Shown here: in pieces, positions 1-5,952 of the stretch
Position numbering within the stretch: position 1 is the first letter of the stretch
How the letters are laid out: each line of letters opens with the position of its first letter
Origin: Pseudomonadota bacterium
GTDB lineage: Bacteria; Pseudomonadota; Alphaproteobacteria; Rhizobiales; Xanthobacteraceae
Reading direction: 5' to 3'
Assembly: GCA_023433965.1 (NCBI GenBank)
Contig: JAEYTQ010000381.1
Span: forward strand, 1-8,922
Length of the DNA: 8,922 nt
The notes under the pieces: model-generated
Told to the model about the DNA's origin: nothing
The model's input: only the letters and a program-made list of their open reading frames with translations
Database searches by the model: none
Translations under genes and position numbers: made by a program

Positions 1-53
1 CCTCATACATCGGTCGCGGCGACGGGTTCCAGAACCTGCGATGTCCCGGACCG

Positions 54-70
54 GTCTCCGAACGGGAGAC
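54..70 (+). promoter_or_regulatory. Hairpin over the ribosome binding site of the first small gene
   Basis: GTCTCC (54-59) and GGAGAC (65-70) form a perfect 6-bp stem with a 5-base loop. The 3' arm contains most of the Shine-Dalgarno GGGAG (64-68) used by the ATG at 77. A second, competing pairing of TCCCG (44-48) with CGGGA (63-67) would hide the same bases. The structure is seen directly; that it controls translation is inference. It lacks the features I would expect of a ROSE-type thermometer. Upstream, at 25-36, GGTTC-CA-GAACC is a small dyad. No clear -35/-10 pair is visible in bases 1-53. Confidence 0.35.
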
Positions 71-76
71 GAGATC

Positions 77-262
77 ATGAGCAGCAAGATGCCACCTGTT
101 CCGCCGGAGAACCGAAGCCGCAGGGGAACCGGCGACGACAAGCAGATGTCCGCCGATCAGGCGTTGCACGGTCAGCAGCGGTCGCAAAATCCCGATCAGC
201 AGGGACAGCAGGGCAACATCAAGCAGAACACGACCCATCAGGGCCATCGGCAGGATCGTTGA
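77..262 (+). CDS. Small hydrophilic Gln-rich protein (61 aa), unknown function
   Basis: I chose the ATG at 77 over the in-frame ATG at 41 because GGGAG at 64-68 sits 8 bases upstream of it; the frame is open to the left edge of the window. The predicted 61-aa protein begins MSSKMPPVPPENRS. It is dominated by Gln, Asn, Asp, Gly and Arg, with repeated QQ pairs in the C-terminal half, and has no Cys, Trp, Phe or Tyr. No signal peptide, membrane segment or known domain is visible, so it is expected to be cytoplasmic and largely disordered. It is the first of four co-directional small genes. Its TGA (260-262) overlaps the ribosome binding site of the next gene, which suggests coupled translation. 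Similar short proteins opening MPPVPPENRS seem familiar to me from rhizobia, but that is memory, not a search result. Confidence 0.72.
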   Translation: MSSKMPPVPPENRSRRGTGDDKQMSADQALHGQQRSQNPDQQGQQGNIKQNTTHQGHRQDR

Positions 263-276
263 GGAGGGCGACGTCC

Positions 277-477
277 ATGTCGACATCAACCAAGACTCCG
301 AACAGCATTCGTCAGGGCGGACCCGGCGCTTCGCACGAGAACGCCAAGGCGCCGCTGGAGGTCAAGAAGCCGCCGGCGGACGACTCGCGGCGCAACCACA
401 GCCGCGTCTCCGGCGGCGGCGGCGAGCACGACTCCCATCACGCGCACGATGAGGCGGGCAAGGGCGGCGGCAAGTAA
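277..477 (+). CDS. Small disordered protein with Gly/His-rich tail (66 aa), unknown function
   Basis: The start is the ATG at 277, placed 9 bases after GAGGAGG (261-267); the in-frame TTG at 259 would lie upstream of this strong site and is less likely. The 66-aa product has no Cys or aromatic residue. It has a basic, Pro-containing N-terminal two thirds (KAPLEVKKPPADDSRR). The tail begins at a run of four Gly encoded by a GGC-type triplet tract, continues with HDSHHAHDE, and ends GKGGGK. The His cluster could bind metal weakly, but nothing proves it. The gene lies 14 bases after the previous one and 14 bases before the next. No domain is recognised. A real protein is supported mainly by the ribosome binding site and the operon spacing. 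Confidence 0.68.
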   Translation: MSTSTKTPNSIRQGGPGASHENAKAPLEVKKPPADDSRRNHSRVSGGGGEHDSHHAHDEAGKGGGK

Positions 478-491
478 GATTGGAGGTGCGA

Positions 492-755
492 ATGCAAGGC
501 AGAAAGACCCACGAGCAGCAGGTGCGCATTCTCGAGCGAAAGCCGGACGTTCCTGATGCACGAGATCTGGATCAGGCGGCTGGGCGCAACGGCGAGGACA
601 ATGCCGTTCATCGCGCGCAAGCGCAGTTTCGACAAAGCGAATTTCCGGTGAGCCGCGGCGGCCTCAACCAGGAGAGCGACCACAACAAGCACAACGATGC
701 CGGCCAAAGCGGCCACAAGCCGCCGAAGCCGACACCGGCGCAACAGAAGCACTGA
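492..755 (+). CDS. Small hydrophilic protein opening MQGRKTHEQQ (87 aa), unknown function
   Basis: GGAGG (482-486) precedes the ATG at 492 by 5 bases; the TTG at 480 is in frame but would include the ribosome binding site. The 87-aa product opens MQGRKTHEQQVRILERK, a segment likely to be helical. It then becomes polar and low in complexity and ends with a His/Asn/Gln/Pro-rich tail (NKHNDAGQSGHKPPKPTPAQ). The only aromatic residues are two Phe near residues 46-50 (FRQSEF), and there is no Cys or Trp. The KTHEQQ-type opening resembles other small alphaproteobacterial hypothetical proteins I have seen, but I can assign no function. It is the third gene of the four-gene run and may be the most structured member at its N-terminus. 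Confidence 0.72.
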   Translation: MQGRKTHEQQVRILERKPDVPDARDLDQAAGRNGEDNAVHRAQAQFRQSEFPVSRGGLNQESDHNKHNDAGQSGHKPPKPTPAQQKH

Positions 756-782
756 CGAAGACCACTGCAAGAGGAGACATCA

Positions 783-1025
783 ATGCCAGGAGGGCACGGC
801 AGCAAGACGCACTTCAGATCGGGCATGCATGGCAAGGGCGACGGCACCGGCGGCATGACCGAAATCCCCAAGGACATGATCGGCGACAACATGGTCCTGT
901 CCAACCGAGACAAGAAGCAGCATTCGGACATTCGCGGCATGGACGGCAAGACGATCCAGACCGAGCAATATCAGGACCATTCTGCGAACCGGCTCGAGGA
1001 TGAGCCGGGGACCGAGCAGACCTGA
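783..1025 (+). CDS. Small hydrophilic protein (80 aa), unknown function
   Basis: GAGGAG (771-776) precedes the ATG at 783 by 6 bases. The 80-aa product is Gly/His-rich at its N-terminus (MPGGHGSKTHFRSGMHGKGDG). It then carries a more ordered-looking middle, MTEIPKDMIGDNMVLSNRD, followed by a polar, acidic C-terminus (QYQDHSANRLEDEPG). There is one Phe, one Tyr, and no Cys or Trp. No signal peptide or membrane helix is visible. It is the last gene of the run, 27 bases after its neighbour, and a strong terminator begins 26 bases after its stop. The block from MTEIPKDMIG to NRLEDEPG looks like the conserved core of a family, but this needs homologue comparison. Confidence 0.74.
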   Translation: MPGGHGSKTHFRSGMHGKGDGTGGMTEIPKDMIGDNMVLSNRDKKQHSDIRGMDGKTIQTEQYQDHSANRLEDEPGTEQT

Positions 1026-1051
1026 AGACGCGGCGTTCCTCCCGCCAACTC

Positions 1052-1082
1052 GCGGACCGGTGTTCAGCCGGTCCGCTTTTTT
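1052..1082 (+). terminator. Strong intrinsic terminator of the small-protein operon
   Basis: GCGGACCGG (1052-1060) and CCGGTCCGC (1068-1076) form a perfect 9-bp GC-rich stem with a 7-base loop, followed by six T (1077-1082). This is a textbook rho-independent terminator for + strand transcripts. It lacks a T tract on the opposite strand, so it should not terminate the convergent gene. The sequence also encodes the last residues of the minus-strand DUF763 protein, whose TGA lies in the loop. Confidence 0.9.
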
Positions 1083-2314
1083 GTCGCCGCCAGATCGCGC
1101 TCCCAGCCGAACACCGATCGGCCGTCGAGATCGGGCGAGGCAACGCGTTCACCGGCAATGAACGACTCCACCGACGGGCCCTGCGCGGTGCGCTCCAGCC
1201 GCCGCGCCTGATCGTCGAGGCGCTTGATGGCCTGCATCTCTTCCTCGCGTCCGAGCTTCGCGTTCTGGATCGCGCCCTTCAGCACACGGATGGTCTCGTC
1301 ATAGACCTTGATCGGAACGGGGTAAGGATGCCGGTCCTTGCCGCCGTGGGCAAGCGAGAAGCGCGCCGGATCCGTGAAACGATAGGGTGCGCCGTGCACG
1401 ACCTCGGCGACCATCGCGAGCGAACGCACCGTGCGCGCGCCGACGCCCGGCGTCAGCAGCAGCTCCGGAAAATCGACGGGACCCCGCTCGGCGGCTGCGG
1501 CGAGCGTGCCGTGCAGGCGGCGTGCGAACACGTCCTTGGGGCGGACGTCGTGGTGCGCTGGCATGATCAGATGCGGCAGCATGCCTTGCGCCGGCGCTGG
1601 CCCGGTCCCGACGAGCCGCTCGAATTCGGAGAGAATGCGATCCGGGCCGAGATCGTTCAGCAGCTCGAGCTGGGTCGCCCGGGACAGATCGGCACGATGG
1701 TCGGTGAGATTGACGATCTCCCCCTGCTGCGGCCCGTCGATCGCGCTGTGCGGCGTATCGACAAAGCTCTTCAGCGCCTCGGAATGCCAGTGATAGCGCC
1801 GTGCCTGTCGCTTGTCGCCGTTCATGCCCTGCTGCACCACCGTCCATTTGCCGTCGGCGGTGACGAAGAAGCCGTGGAGATAGAGATCGAAACCGTCCTG
1901 CACGGCCGCGCTGTCGACCTTTGCCACCAGACGGCTGACACGGGTCAGCTCGATGCCGTCGAAGCCGACGCGCTCGCCGAGCTGCATCAGCTCGTCCGGC
2001 GTCTTGCGGGAATGCTGGCCACGACCACCGCAGACGTAGATCCCGAGCTCGTCCTGAAGCGGCCCAAGGCCGCGCTTCAGCGCGCCGATCACCGAGGTGG
2101 TGATCCCGGAGGAGTGCCAGTCCATGCCCATCACGGCCCCGAACGATTGGAACCAGAACGGATGTGACAGGCGCTGCAAGAACGCATCGCGGCCGTAATG
2201 CAGCACGATGGATTGAGTGACGATCGCCCCCAGCGTGGACATGCGGCTTGCAAGCCACGGCGGAACCCGCCCGGTGTGGAGAGGAAGATCGGCGCTGCCG
2301 GTACGTCTGGTCAT
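1064..2314 (-). CDS. DUF763 domain protein with helix-hairpin-helix (416 aa)
   Basis: The protein from the ATG at 2314 begins MTRRTGSADLPLHTGRVPPW, the usual opening of DUF763 proteins, a family of bacteria and archaea without an established function. The frame stays open upstream to 2443, but those 43 residues look non-native and would overlap the divergent gene. Visible blocks are GMDWHSSGITTSVIGALKRG (about 63-82), GGRGQHSRKTPDEL (96-109), WTVVQQGMN (157-165) and ARRYHWHSE (171-179). A helix-hairpin-helix-like segment, LLLTPGVGARTVRSLAMVAE, lies at 285-304, and the C-terminus carries FGWERDLA (402-409). The HhH suggests nucleic-acid contact; a DNA-processing role is inference. No good Shine-Dalgarno precedes the start. 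Its final codons run through the terminator of the convergent operon. Confidence 0.9.
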   Translation of the reverse strand: MTRRTGSADLPLHTGRVPPWLASRMSTLGAIVTQSIVLHYGRDAFLQRLSHPFWFQSFGAVMGMDWHSSGITTSVIGALKRGLGPLQDELGIYVCGGRGQHSRKTPDELMQLGERVGFDGIELTRVSRLVAKVDSAAVQDGFDLYLHGFFVTADGKWTVVQQGMNGDKRQARRYHWHSEALKSFVDTPHSAIDGPQQGEIVNLTDHRADLSRATQLELLNDLGPDRILSEFERLVGTGPAPAQGMLPHLIMPAHHDVRPKDVFARRLHGTLAAAAERGPVDFPELLLTPGVGARTVRSLAMVAEVVHGAPYRFTDPARFSLAHGGKDRHPYPVPIKVYDETIRVLKGAIQNAKLGREEEMQAIKRLDDQARRLERTAQGPSVESFIAGERVASPDLDGRSVFGWERDLAATKKRTG

Positions 2315-2442
2315 GAGCGCAACGAGGCTAGCCGAATTCTGCGACGGTTGCATCAGCGGAATGCTGCGTTGCACTGGGCGGGGGAGCGAAGCCGGCCAGC
2401 AGGCGTTGAGGGGGCTGCGCGTACGCAATGACGGGGACAGCA

Positions 2443-3585
2443 ATGAACTGGGAGGCCCTCATCGCCGAGCTCGACAGCATGCTCGGCTGGATACCCACGT
2501 GGTTCGTTGGCCTTAGTCTGGTTGCCGGGGCGATCCTTTTGGCCCTTGCCTTCTATCGGTTTGCGACCTGGCTGCTAAATCGTTCCTTCGGAACTCGCCT
2601 CCCGCTGCTGCGCGTGTTCGTCGACCGGACCGCCGGTCCCGCCCGGCTCGCGCTCTGCCTCGCCGCCGTCGCATTGGTGCTGCCCTTTGCGCCGCTCGAT
2701 GACGAGATTCGAACGCCGCTGACGCGCCTGTTCGTCGTGGCGTTCATCGCGCTGATCGGCTGGATATCGATCCGGATCGTCGACATGAGCGCGGCGCGCT
2801 ACCTGCAGAATTTCCGCGACGTCACCGAGAACTTCATCGCGCGCAAGCATGTCACGCAGGTACGCGTGTTCAAGCGCGTCACCGACACCATCATCGTCAT
2901 CATCACCGTCTCCGCCGCGCTGATGACGTTCGACTCGGTGCGACAGTACGGCGTCAGCCTGTTCGCCTCCGCGGGCGCAGCCGGCATCATCGTTGGTCTC
3001 GCCGCGCGCCCGCTGCTGAGCAATCTGATCGCCGGCTTGCAGATCGCGATCACCCAGCCGATCCGCTTCGAGGATGCCGTGATCATCGAGAACGAATGGG
3101 GCTGGGTCGAGGACATCGCCTCGACCTATGTCGTGATCCGGCTGTGGGACTGGCGCCGCATGGTGGTGCCGCTCTCCTACTTCATCGAGAAGCCGTTCCA
3201 GAACTGGACGCGCGACACCGCATCGCTGATCGGCGTCATCGCGCTCCATGTCGACTATCGTGCCGACGTGGCCCGCATCCGTCGCTGGCTCGAAGGTGCC
3301 GTCAAGGACTCGAAGCTGTGGGACGGGGAAGTGGTCAATCTCCAGGTGATCGACGCGGATGCTCGCACCATCGAGCTTCGCGCACTGGTCAGTGCGCGCA
3401 ACGCGCCGCAATCCTGGGACCTGCGCTGCGAAATGCGGGAGAAGCTGATCGCCTTCATCCGCGACGAGATGCCGGAAGCCTTGCCCCGCGAGCGCGCCAT
3501 TCTGATCCCGTCGGGAGATGATGATGGCGACTTCCTGCGCCGCGCCGCGCGGCCGGAGAAAATGCAGGCGAGGGTTGACAACTGA
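2443..3585 (+). CDS. MscS-family mechanosensitive ion channel (380 aa)
   Basis: This is an inner-membrane protein of the small-conductance mechanosensitive channel family, which releases solutes when membrane tension rises after osmotic downshock. From the chosen ATG, likely membrane segments are at about 18-42, 66-84, 95-113 and 146-163, then the pore-lining helix at 168-205. The pore helix has the Ala/Gly-rich pattern ASAGAAGIIVGLAARP followed by NLIAGLQIAITQPIRFEDAV. The beta domain (about 207-256, including WGWVEDI and VVPLSYF) and a C-terminal alpha/beta region to about 357 follow. The ATG at 2443 has GGGGA 5 bases upstream; the ATG at 2428 (five residues longer) is the alternative, with GAGGGGG 13 bases away. 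Two extra N-terminal helices relative to E. coli MscS are normal in the family. It diverges from DUF763 across 128 bp. Confidence 0.93.
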   Translation: MNWEALIAELDSMLGWIPTWFVGLSLVAGAILLALAFYRFATWLLNRSFGTRLPLLRVFVDRTAGPARLALCLAAVALVLPFAPLDDEIRTPLTRLFVVAFIALIGWISIRIVDMSAARYLQNFRDVTENFIARKHVTQVRVFKRVTDTIIVIITVSAALMTFDSVRQYGVSLFASAGAAGIIVGLAARPLLSNLIAGLQIAITQPIRFEDAVIIENEWGWVEDIASTYVVIRLWDWRRMVVPLSYFIEKPFQNWTRDTASLIGVIALHVDYRADVARIRRWLEGAVKDSKLWDGEVVNLQVIDADARTIELRALVSARNAPQSWDLRCEMREKLIAFIRDEMPEALPRERAILIPSGDDDGDFLRRAARPEKMQARVDN

Positions 3586-3681
3586 ACGTGCGGCCCGACG
3601 GCCTCGTTGCTCGAGCATCTTTCTTGCTTCCAGGCCCGCTCCATTCTGAGCGCGATCTCCCGCCGACGCACCTAGCCCTTG

Positions 3682-3711
3682 TTGACGAGACCTGATCTTT
3701 TGTACGATAGT
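3682..3711 (+). promoter_or_regulatory. Candidate promoter of the TetR gene
   Basis: TTGACG (3682-3687) matches a -35 box. Possible -10 boxes are TACGAT (3703-3708, spacer 15) and GATAGT (3706-3711, spacer 18). Transcription would then start close to the ATG at 3721, giving a leaderless or nearly leaderless mRNA, which fits the absence of a Shine-Dalgarno. The -10 region lies inside the palindromic operator, so repressor binding would block RNA polymerase directly. Box assignment is by eye. Confidence 0.4.
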
Positions 3712-3716
3712 ACAAA
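3699..3716. promoter_or_regulatory. Palindromic operator, probable TetR autoregulatory site
   Basis: TTTGTACGATAGTACAAA is a perfect inverted repeat with 7-base arms around a 4-base centre. It ends four bases before the ATG of a TetR-family gene. Such a position and size are typical of autoregulatory operators for TetR dimers. I saw no second copy of the TTTGTAC arm pair in front of the catabolic operon at 4575 or elsewhere in the window, so control of those genes is not shown by the sequence. Confidence 0.7.
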
Positions 3717-3720
3717 TGAC

Positions 3721-4428
3721 ATGGTACGAAAGCCCACCAGCAGGGAAGCGGCCCGCAAGCCGAACCTCCGCGAGGCGATCCTCGCCGCGGCCGAAGAACT
3801 GTTCGCCATCCACGGATTTAATGCCGTGTCGGTGCGGGACATCGCGCTAGCCGCGGGAGCCAATCCCGGCAGCGTGACCTATCATTTCAAGACCAAGGAC
3901 GGCCTGCTGCTGGAGATCTACCGGCGCCATTGCGGGCCGATGAATCTGCGCCGCTCCGAGCTGCTCGCTGCCGCGAGGCGCGTGCGCGATCTGAACGACC
4001 GGCTCGAGGCGATCGTGCGCGCCTATGTGCTGCCGGCCTTCACCTCGGGCAGCGATCTCGCCGGTGGCGGTGCGCGCTTCACGCGGCTGCGCGCCGTGAT
4101 GTCGGCCGAAGGCAACGACGTCGCCCGAAAGATCATCGCGCAGACCTTCGACGACACCAGTCATGCCTTCATCGACGCCATCCACGATAGCCTGCCGCAG
4201 ATTCCGCGCATTGACATCGTCTGGCGCAGCCATTTCCTGCTCGGCGCGCTCTATTACTCCCTGGTGACGCCGGAGCGCGTCTCGCGCCTGTCGCGCGGGG
4301 AGGCTGACGGCGGCGACGCCGCTACTGCCATCGAACAGTTGGTGCAGGCCACCGTTGCCGCGCTCCAGGCGCCGGCGCTCGACCAGGCCGCGCCGGCGCG
4401 GCGGCCTGTCGTCAGCAGCAAGTCCTAG
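3721..4428 (+). CDS. TetR/AcrR-family transcriptional regulator (235 aa)
   Basis: The N-terminal DNA-binding domain is clear. LREAILAAAEELFAIHGF (16-33) leads into the helix-turn-helix VSVRDIALAAGANPGSVTYH (37-55ish), followed by FKTKDGLLLEIYRR, the usual TetR signature. The remainder is an alpha-helical ligand-binding and dimerisation domain to about residue 217, ending in a short Ala/Pro-rich tail. I placed the start at the ATG at 3721. The frame extends to a TTG at 3679, but that would translate the operator. No Shine-Dalgarno is visible, so the mRNA may be leaderless. The gene sits 146 bp upstream of a GalB-like hydratase in the same direction, so it may sense an aromatic acid or its ring-cleavage product. 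The ligand is unknown. Confidence 0.9.
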   Translation: MVRKPTSREAARKPNLREAILAAAEELFAIHGFNAVSVRDIALAAGANPGSVTYHFKTKDGLLLEIYRRHCGPMNLRRSELLAAARRVRDLNDRLEAIVRAYVLPAFTSGSDLAGGGARFTRLRAVMSAEGNDVARKIIAQTFDDTSHAFIDAIHDSLPQIPRIDIVWRSHFLLGALYYSLVTPERVSRLSRGEADGGDAATAIEQLVQATVAALQAPALDQAAPARRPVVSSKS

Positions 4429-4574
4429 AACAGGCGGTTTCGCTGCGGCGGTTCATCCGATGACGATCCTGGTCGACAATCCGGCGCGCCCTGTTCGAGT
4501 CGCCGATCACCGCGACAGGCCGTCGAGTACCGCCAGCAGCCGATGATGTCAGAACGCAAGAAGGGAACTCTCCC

Positions 4575-5288
4575 ATGAAAACAGGCCTCGTCGTCACCGC
4601 CCATCCCGGCGATTTCGTCTGGCGCGCCGGCGGCGCCATCGCGCTGCATGCGAAGAAGGGCTATCGCATGAAGATCGTCTGCCTGTCCTTCGGCGAGCGG
4701 GGCGAGAGCCAGTTCGCCTGGAAGGAGGAGGGCGCGACGCTTGACACGGTCAAGGCCGGCCGCAAGGACGAGGCGGAGCGGGCAACCAAACTGTTGGGTG
4801 CCGAGATCGAGTTCTTCGATTGCGGCGACTATCCGCTGAAGCTCACCGAGGCGCATTTCGACCGCATGGTCGACCTCTATCGCGAGCTCAATCCGAGCTT
4901 CGTGCTGACGCATGCGCTGGAAGACCCCTACAATTTCGACCACCCGAACGCAGCACATTTTGCCCAGGAGACTCGCGTCGTGGCGCAAGCGATGGGCCAC
5001 AAGCCCGGCGCGCCGTACAAATATTCGGCCCCGCCGGTGTTCCTGTTCGAGCCCCACCAGCCCGAGCAGTGCAACTACAAGCCGGACACGATCCTCAAGA
5101 TCGACGAGGTCTGGAAAGAGAAATACGAAGCGTTCCAGATCCTCGCCGCGCAAAAGCATCTGTGGGGCTATTACGAGCGCGTGGCGCTCAATCGCGGCAT
5201 CCAGGGCAGCCGCAACACCGGGGTGCCTATGACCTATGGCGAGGCCTATCAGCGCCTGTTTCCCACCGTTGCGCAGGAGCTGGCATGA
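4575..5288 (+). CDS. galB: GalB-like 4-oxalomesaconate hydratase, PIG-L (LmbE) fold (237 aa)
   Basis: This is a PIG-L/LmbE-fold metalloprotein. Instead of the deacetylase motif AHPDDE it has AHPGDFVWRAGGAIALHA (9-26). Together with LSFGERGES (37-45) and FEPHQPEQC, this is how I remember Pseudomonas putida GalB, the hydratase that converts 4-oxalomesaconate to 4-carboxy-4-hydroxy-2-oxoadipate in gallate and protocatechuate 4,5-cleavage breakdown. Likely metal and active-site residues are H10, D13, H113, D117, D122, H123 and H128 (THALEDPYNFDHPNAAH). AAGGGA-type ribosome binding sequence (4561-4566) lies 8 bases before the ATG. The next gene overlaps by 4 bases (ATGA). The family call is firm. 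The exact substrate is inferred from motif memory and context, and no dioxygenase or aldolase partner lies in the window. Confidence 0.85.
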   Translation: MKTGLVVTAHPGDFVWRAGGAIALHAKKGYRMKIVCLSFGERGESQFAWKEEGATLDTVKAGRKDEAERATKLLGAEIEFFDCGDYPLKLTEAHFDRMVDLYRELNPSFVLTHALEDPYNFDHPNAAHFAQETRVVAQAMGHKPGAPYKYSAPPVFLFEPHQPEQCNYKPDTILKIDEVWKEKYEAFQILAAQKHLWGYYERVALNRGIQGSRNTGVPMTYGEAYQRLFPTVAQELA

Positions 5289-5952
5289 AGCCAGCCCGGA
5301 CTGTCAAGCTGAAGGCCGTGCTCGGCGGTCACCCGCATGTTGAGGCGGTGAAGAGCGGCGCGCTCCGGTCCGACCTGTTCGATCTCGACTTCATCGCATA
5401 CACGCCGACCAATACCGCGTTCAAGCCGATGGTGCGCGAGCAGGCCTTCGATGTCTGCGAGATGGCGATCGTCACCTATTTGATGGCGAAGGCCCATGGC
5501 AAGCCGCTGGTGCTGTTGCCTGCGACGATGCTCGGCCGTTTCCAGCAAGCCTATGCGCTCTACAATCCCGCGCATGGAACGCTCGGACCGTCCGACCTCG
5601 AAGGCAAGCGCGTCGGCATCCGCTCGTTCGCCACAACCACCGGGGCCTGGATCAGAGGCATCCTCGCCAACGACTACGGTGTCGACCTCGCCAAGATCCG
5701 CTGGGTCTCGTGGTCGTGACAGAGCAACTGGCGAAATCGCGTCCTGACGTGGTCGCGGGCGTCTATGATCTGCTCAAGCGGAACAAGGATCAGGTGGGCC
5801 CGGCGGCGGTCCCCGACCTCGTGCCGTTCGGGATCGAGGCAAATCGCAAACCGTTGGAGCTGATCCTCGACTATGCATTCCAGCAGGCGCTGATCCCGCG
5901 CCGCTACGCGGTCGAGGAGCTGTTCGATGCGACGATTCAAGGACTGAGCTGA
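5285..5952 (+). pseudogene. 4,5-dihydroxyphthalate decarboxylase-like gene with internal deletion
   Basis: The intact part opens MKPARTVKLKAVLGGHPH at an ATG overlapping the previous stop. It continues with CEMAIVTYLMAKAHGKPLVL, FQQAYALYN, LEGKRVGIRSFATTTGAWIRG and DLAKIRWVS, then stops at 5717-5719 after 144 residues. This matches the N-terminal half of 4,5-dihydroxyphthalate decarboxylase-type proteins (periplasmic-binding-protein fold), which are usually around 320-335 residues. The C-terminal part continues immediately in another frame (5710-5952). Together they give about 220 residues, so roughly 100 codons from the middle are missing and the junction near 5710-5719 is out of frame. Both flanks are otherwise undamaged, so the deletion looks recent. 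The original enzyme would remove a carboxyl group from a dihydroxyphthalate-like acid; the exact substrate is unknown. Confidence 0.8.
5710..5952 (+). pseudogene. C-terminal fragment of the broken decarboxylase-like gene (80 codons)
   Basis: This frame is shifted relative to the upstream fragment. It reads VVTEQLAKSRPDVVAGVYDL and on to LELILDYAFQQALIPRRYAVEELFD, the normal C-terminal end of the decarboxylase/substrate-binding-like family, where a VVTE-type strand is followed by the terminal helices. A GTG at 5710 could in principle start translation by coupling to the stop at 5719, but it has no clear ribosome binding site, and a fragment lacking the core fold is unlikely to work alone. Its TGA (5950-5952) shares one base with the ATG of the next gene, so ribosomes reaching this frame could still serve downstream translation. 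Confidence 0.65.

Noticed and set aside
409..425. GGC triplet tract as a regulatory repeat
   Set aside because: It lies inside a small gene and simply encodes a Gly run; short GGC tracts are common in GC-rich genomes.
438..770. Hydrophobic minus-strand frame opposite small genes 2 and 3 that could look like a membrane protein
   Set aside because: Leu/Val/Ala runs arise from the complement of polar, GC-rich codons; no ribosome binding site is seen, while the plus-strand genes each have a strong one.
1..1025. Repeat-rich small ORFs considered as a CRISPR array or phage remnant
   Set aside because: There are no regularly spaced repeats, and each ORF has its own ribosome binding site and distinct sequence; no phage or integrase gene is nearby.
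1328..2167. 279-codon open frame on the plus strand opposite DUF763
   Set aside because: The DUF763 frame carries clear family motifs; the opposite frame has no recognisable motif or ribosome binding site.
2575..3813. 412-codon open frame on the minus strand across the MscS gene and into the TetR gene
   Set aside because: It runs opposite a clear MscS channel and through the TetR operator and start; its composition (long runs of Asp, Arg and Gly) is that of an antisense shadow in GC-rich DNA, and no domain is visible.
4428..4496. GAACAGG / CCTGTTC inverted repeat after the TetR stop as a terminator
   Set aside because: The 7-base arms are about 55 bases apart and there is no T tract, so chance is the simpler explanation.
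4425..5159. 244-codon open frame on the minus strand opposite the GalB-like gene
   Set aside because: The plus-strand frame has family motifs, a ribosome binding site and coupled neighbours; the minus-strand frame has none of these.
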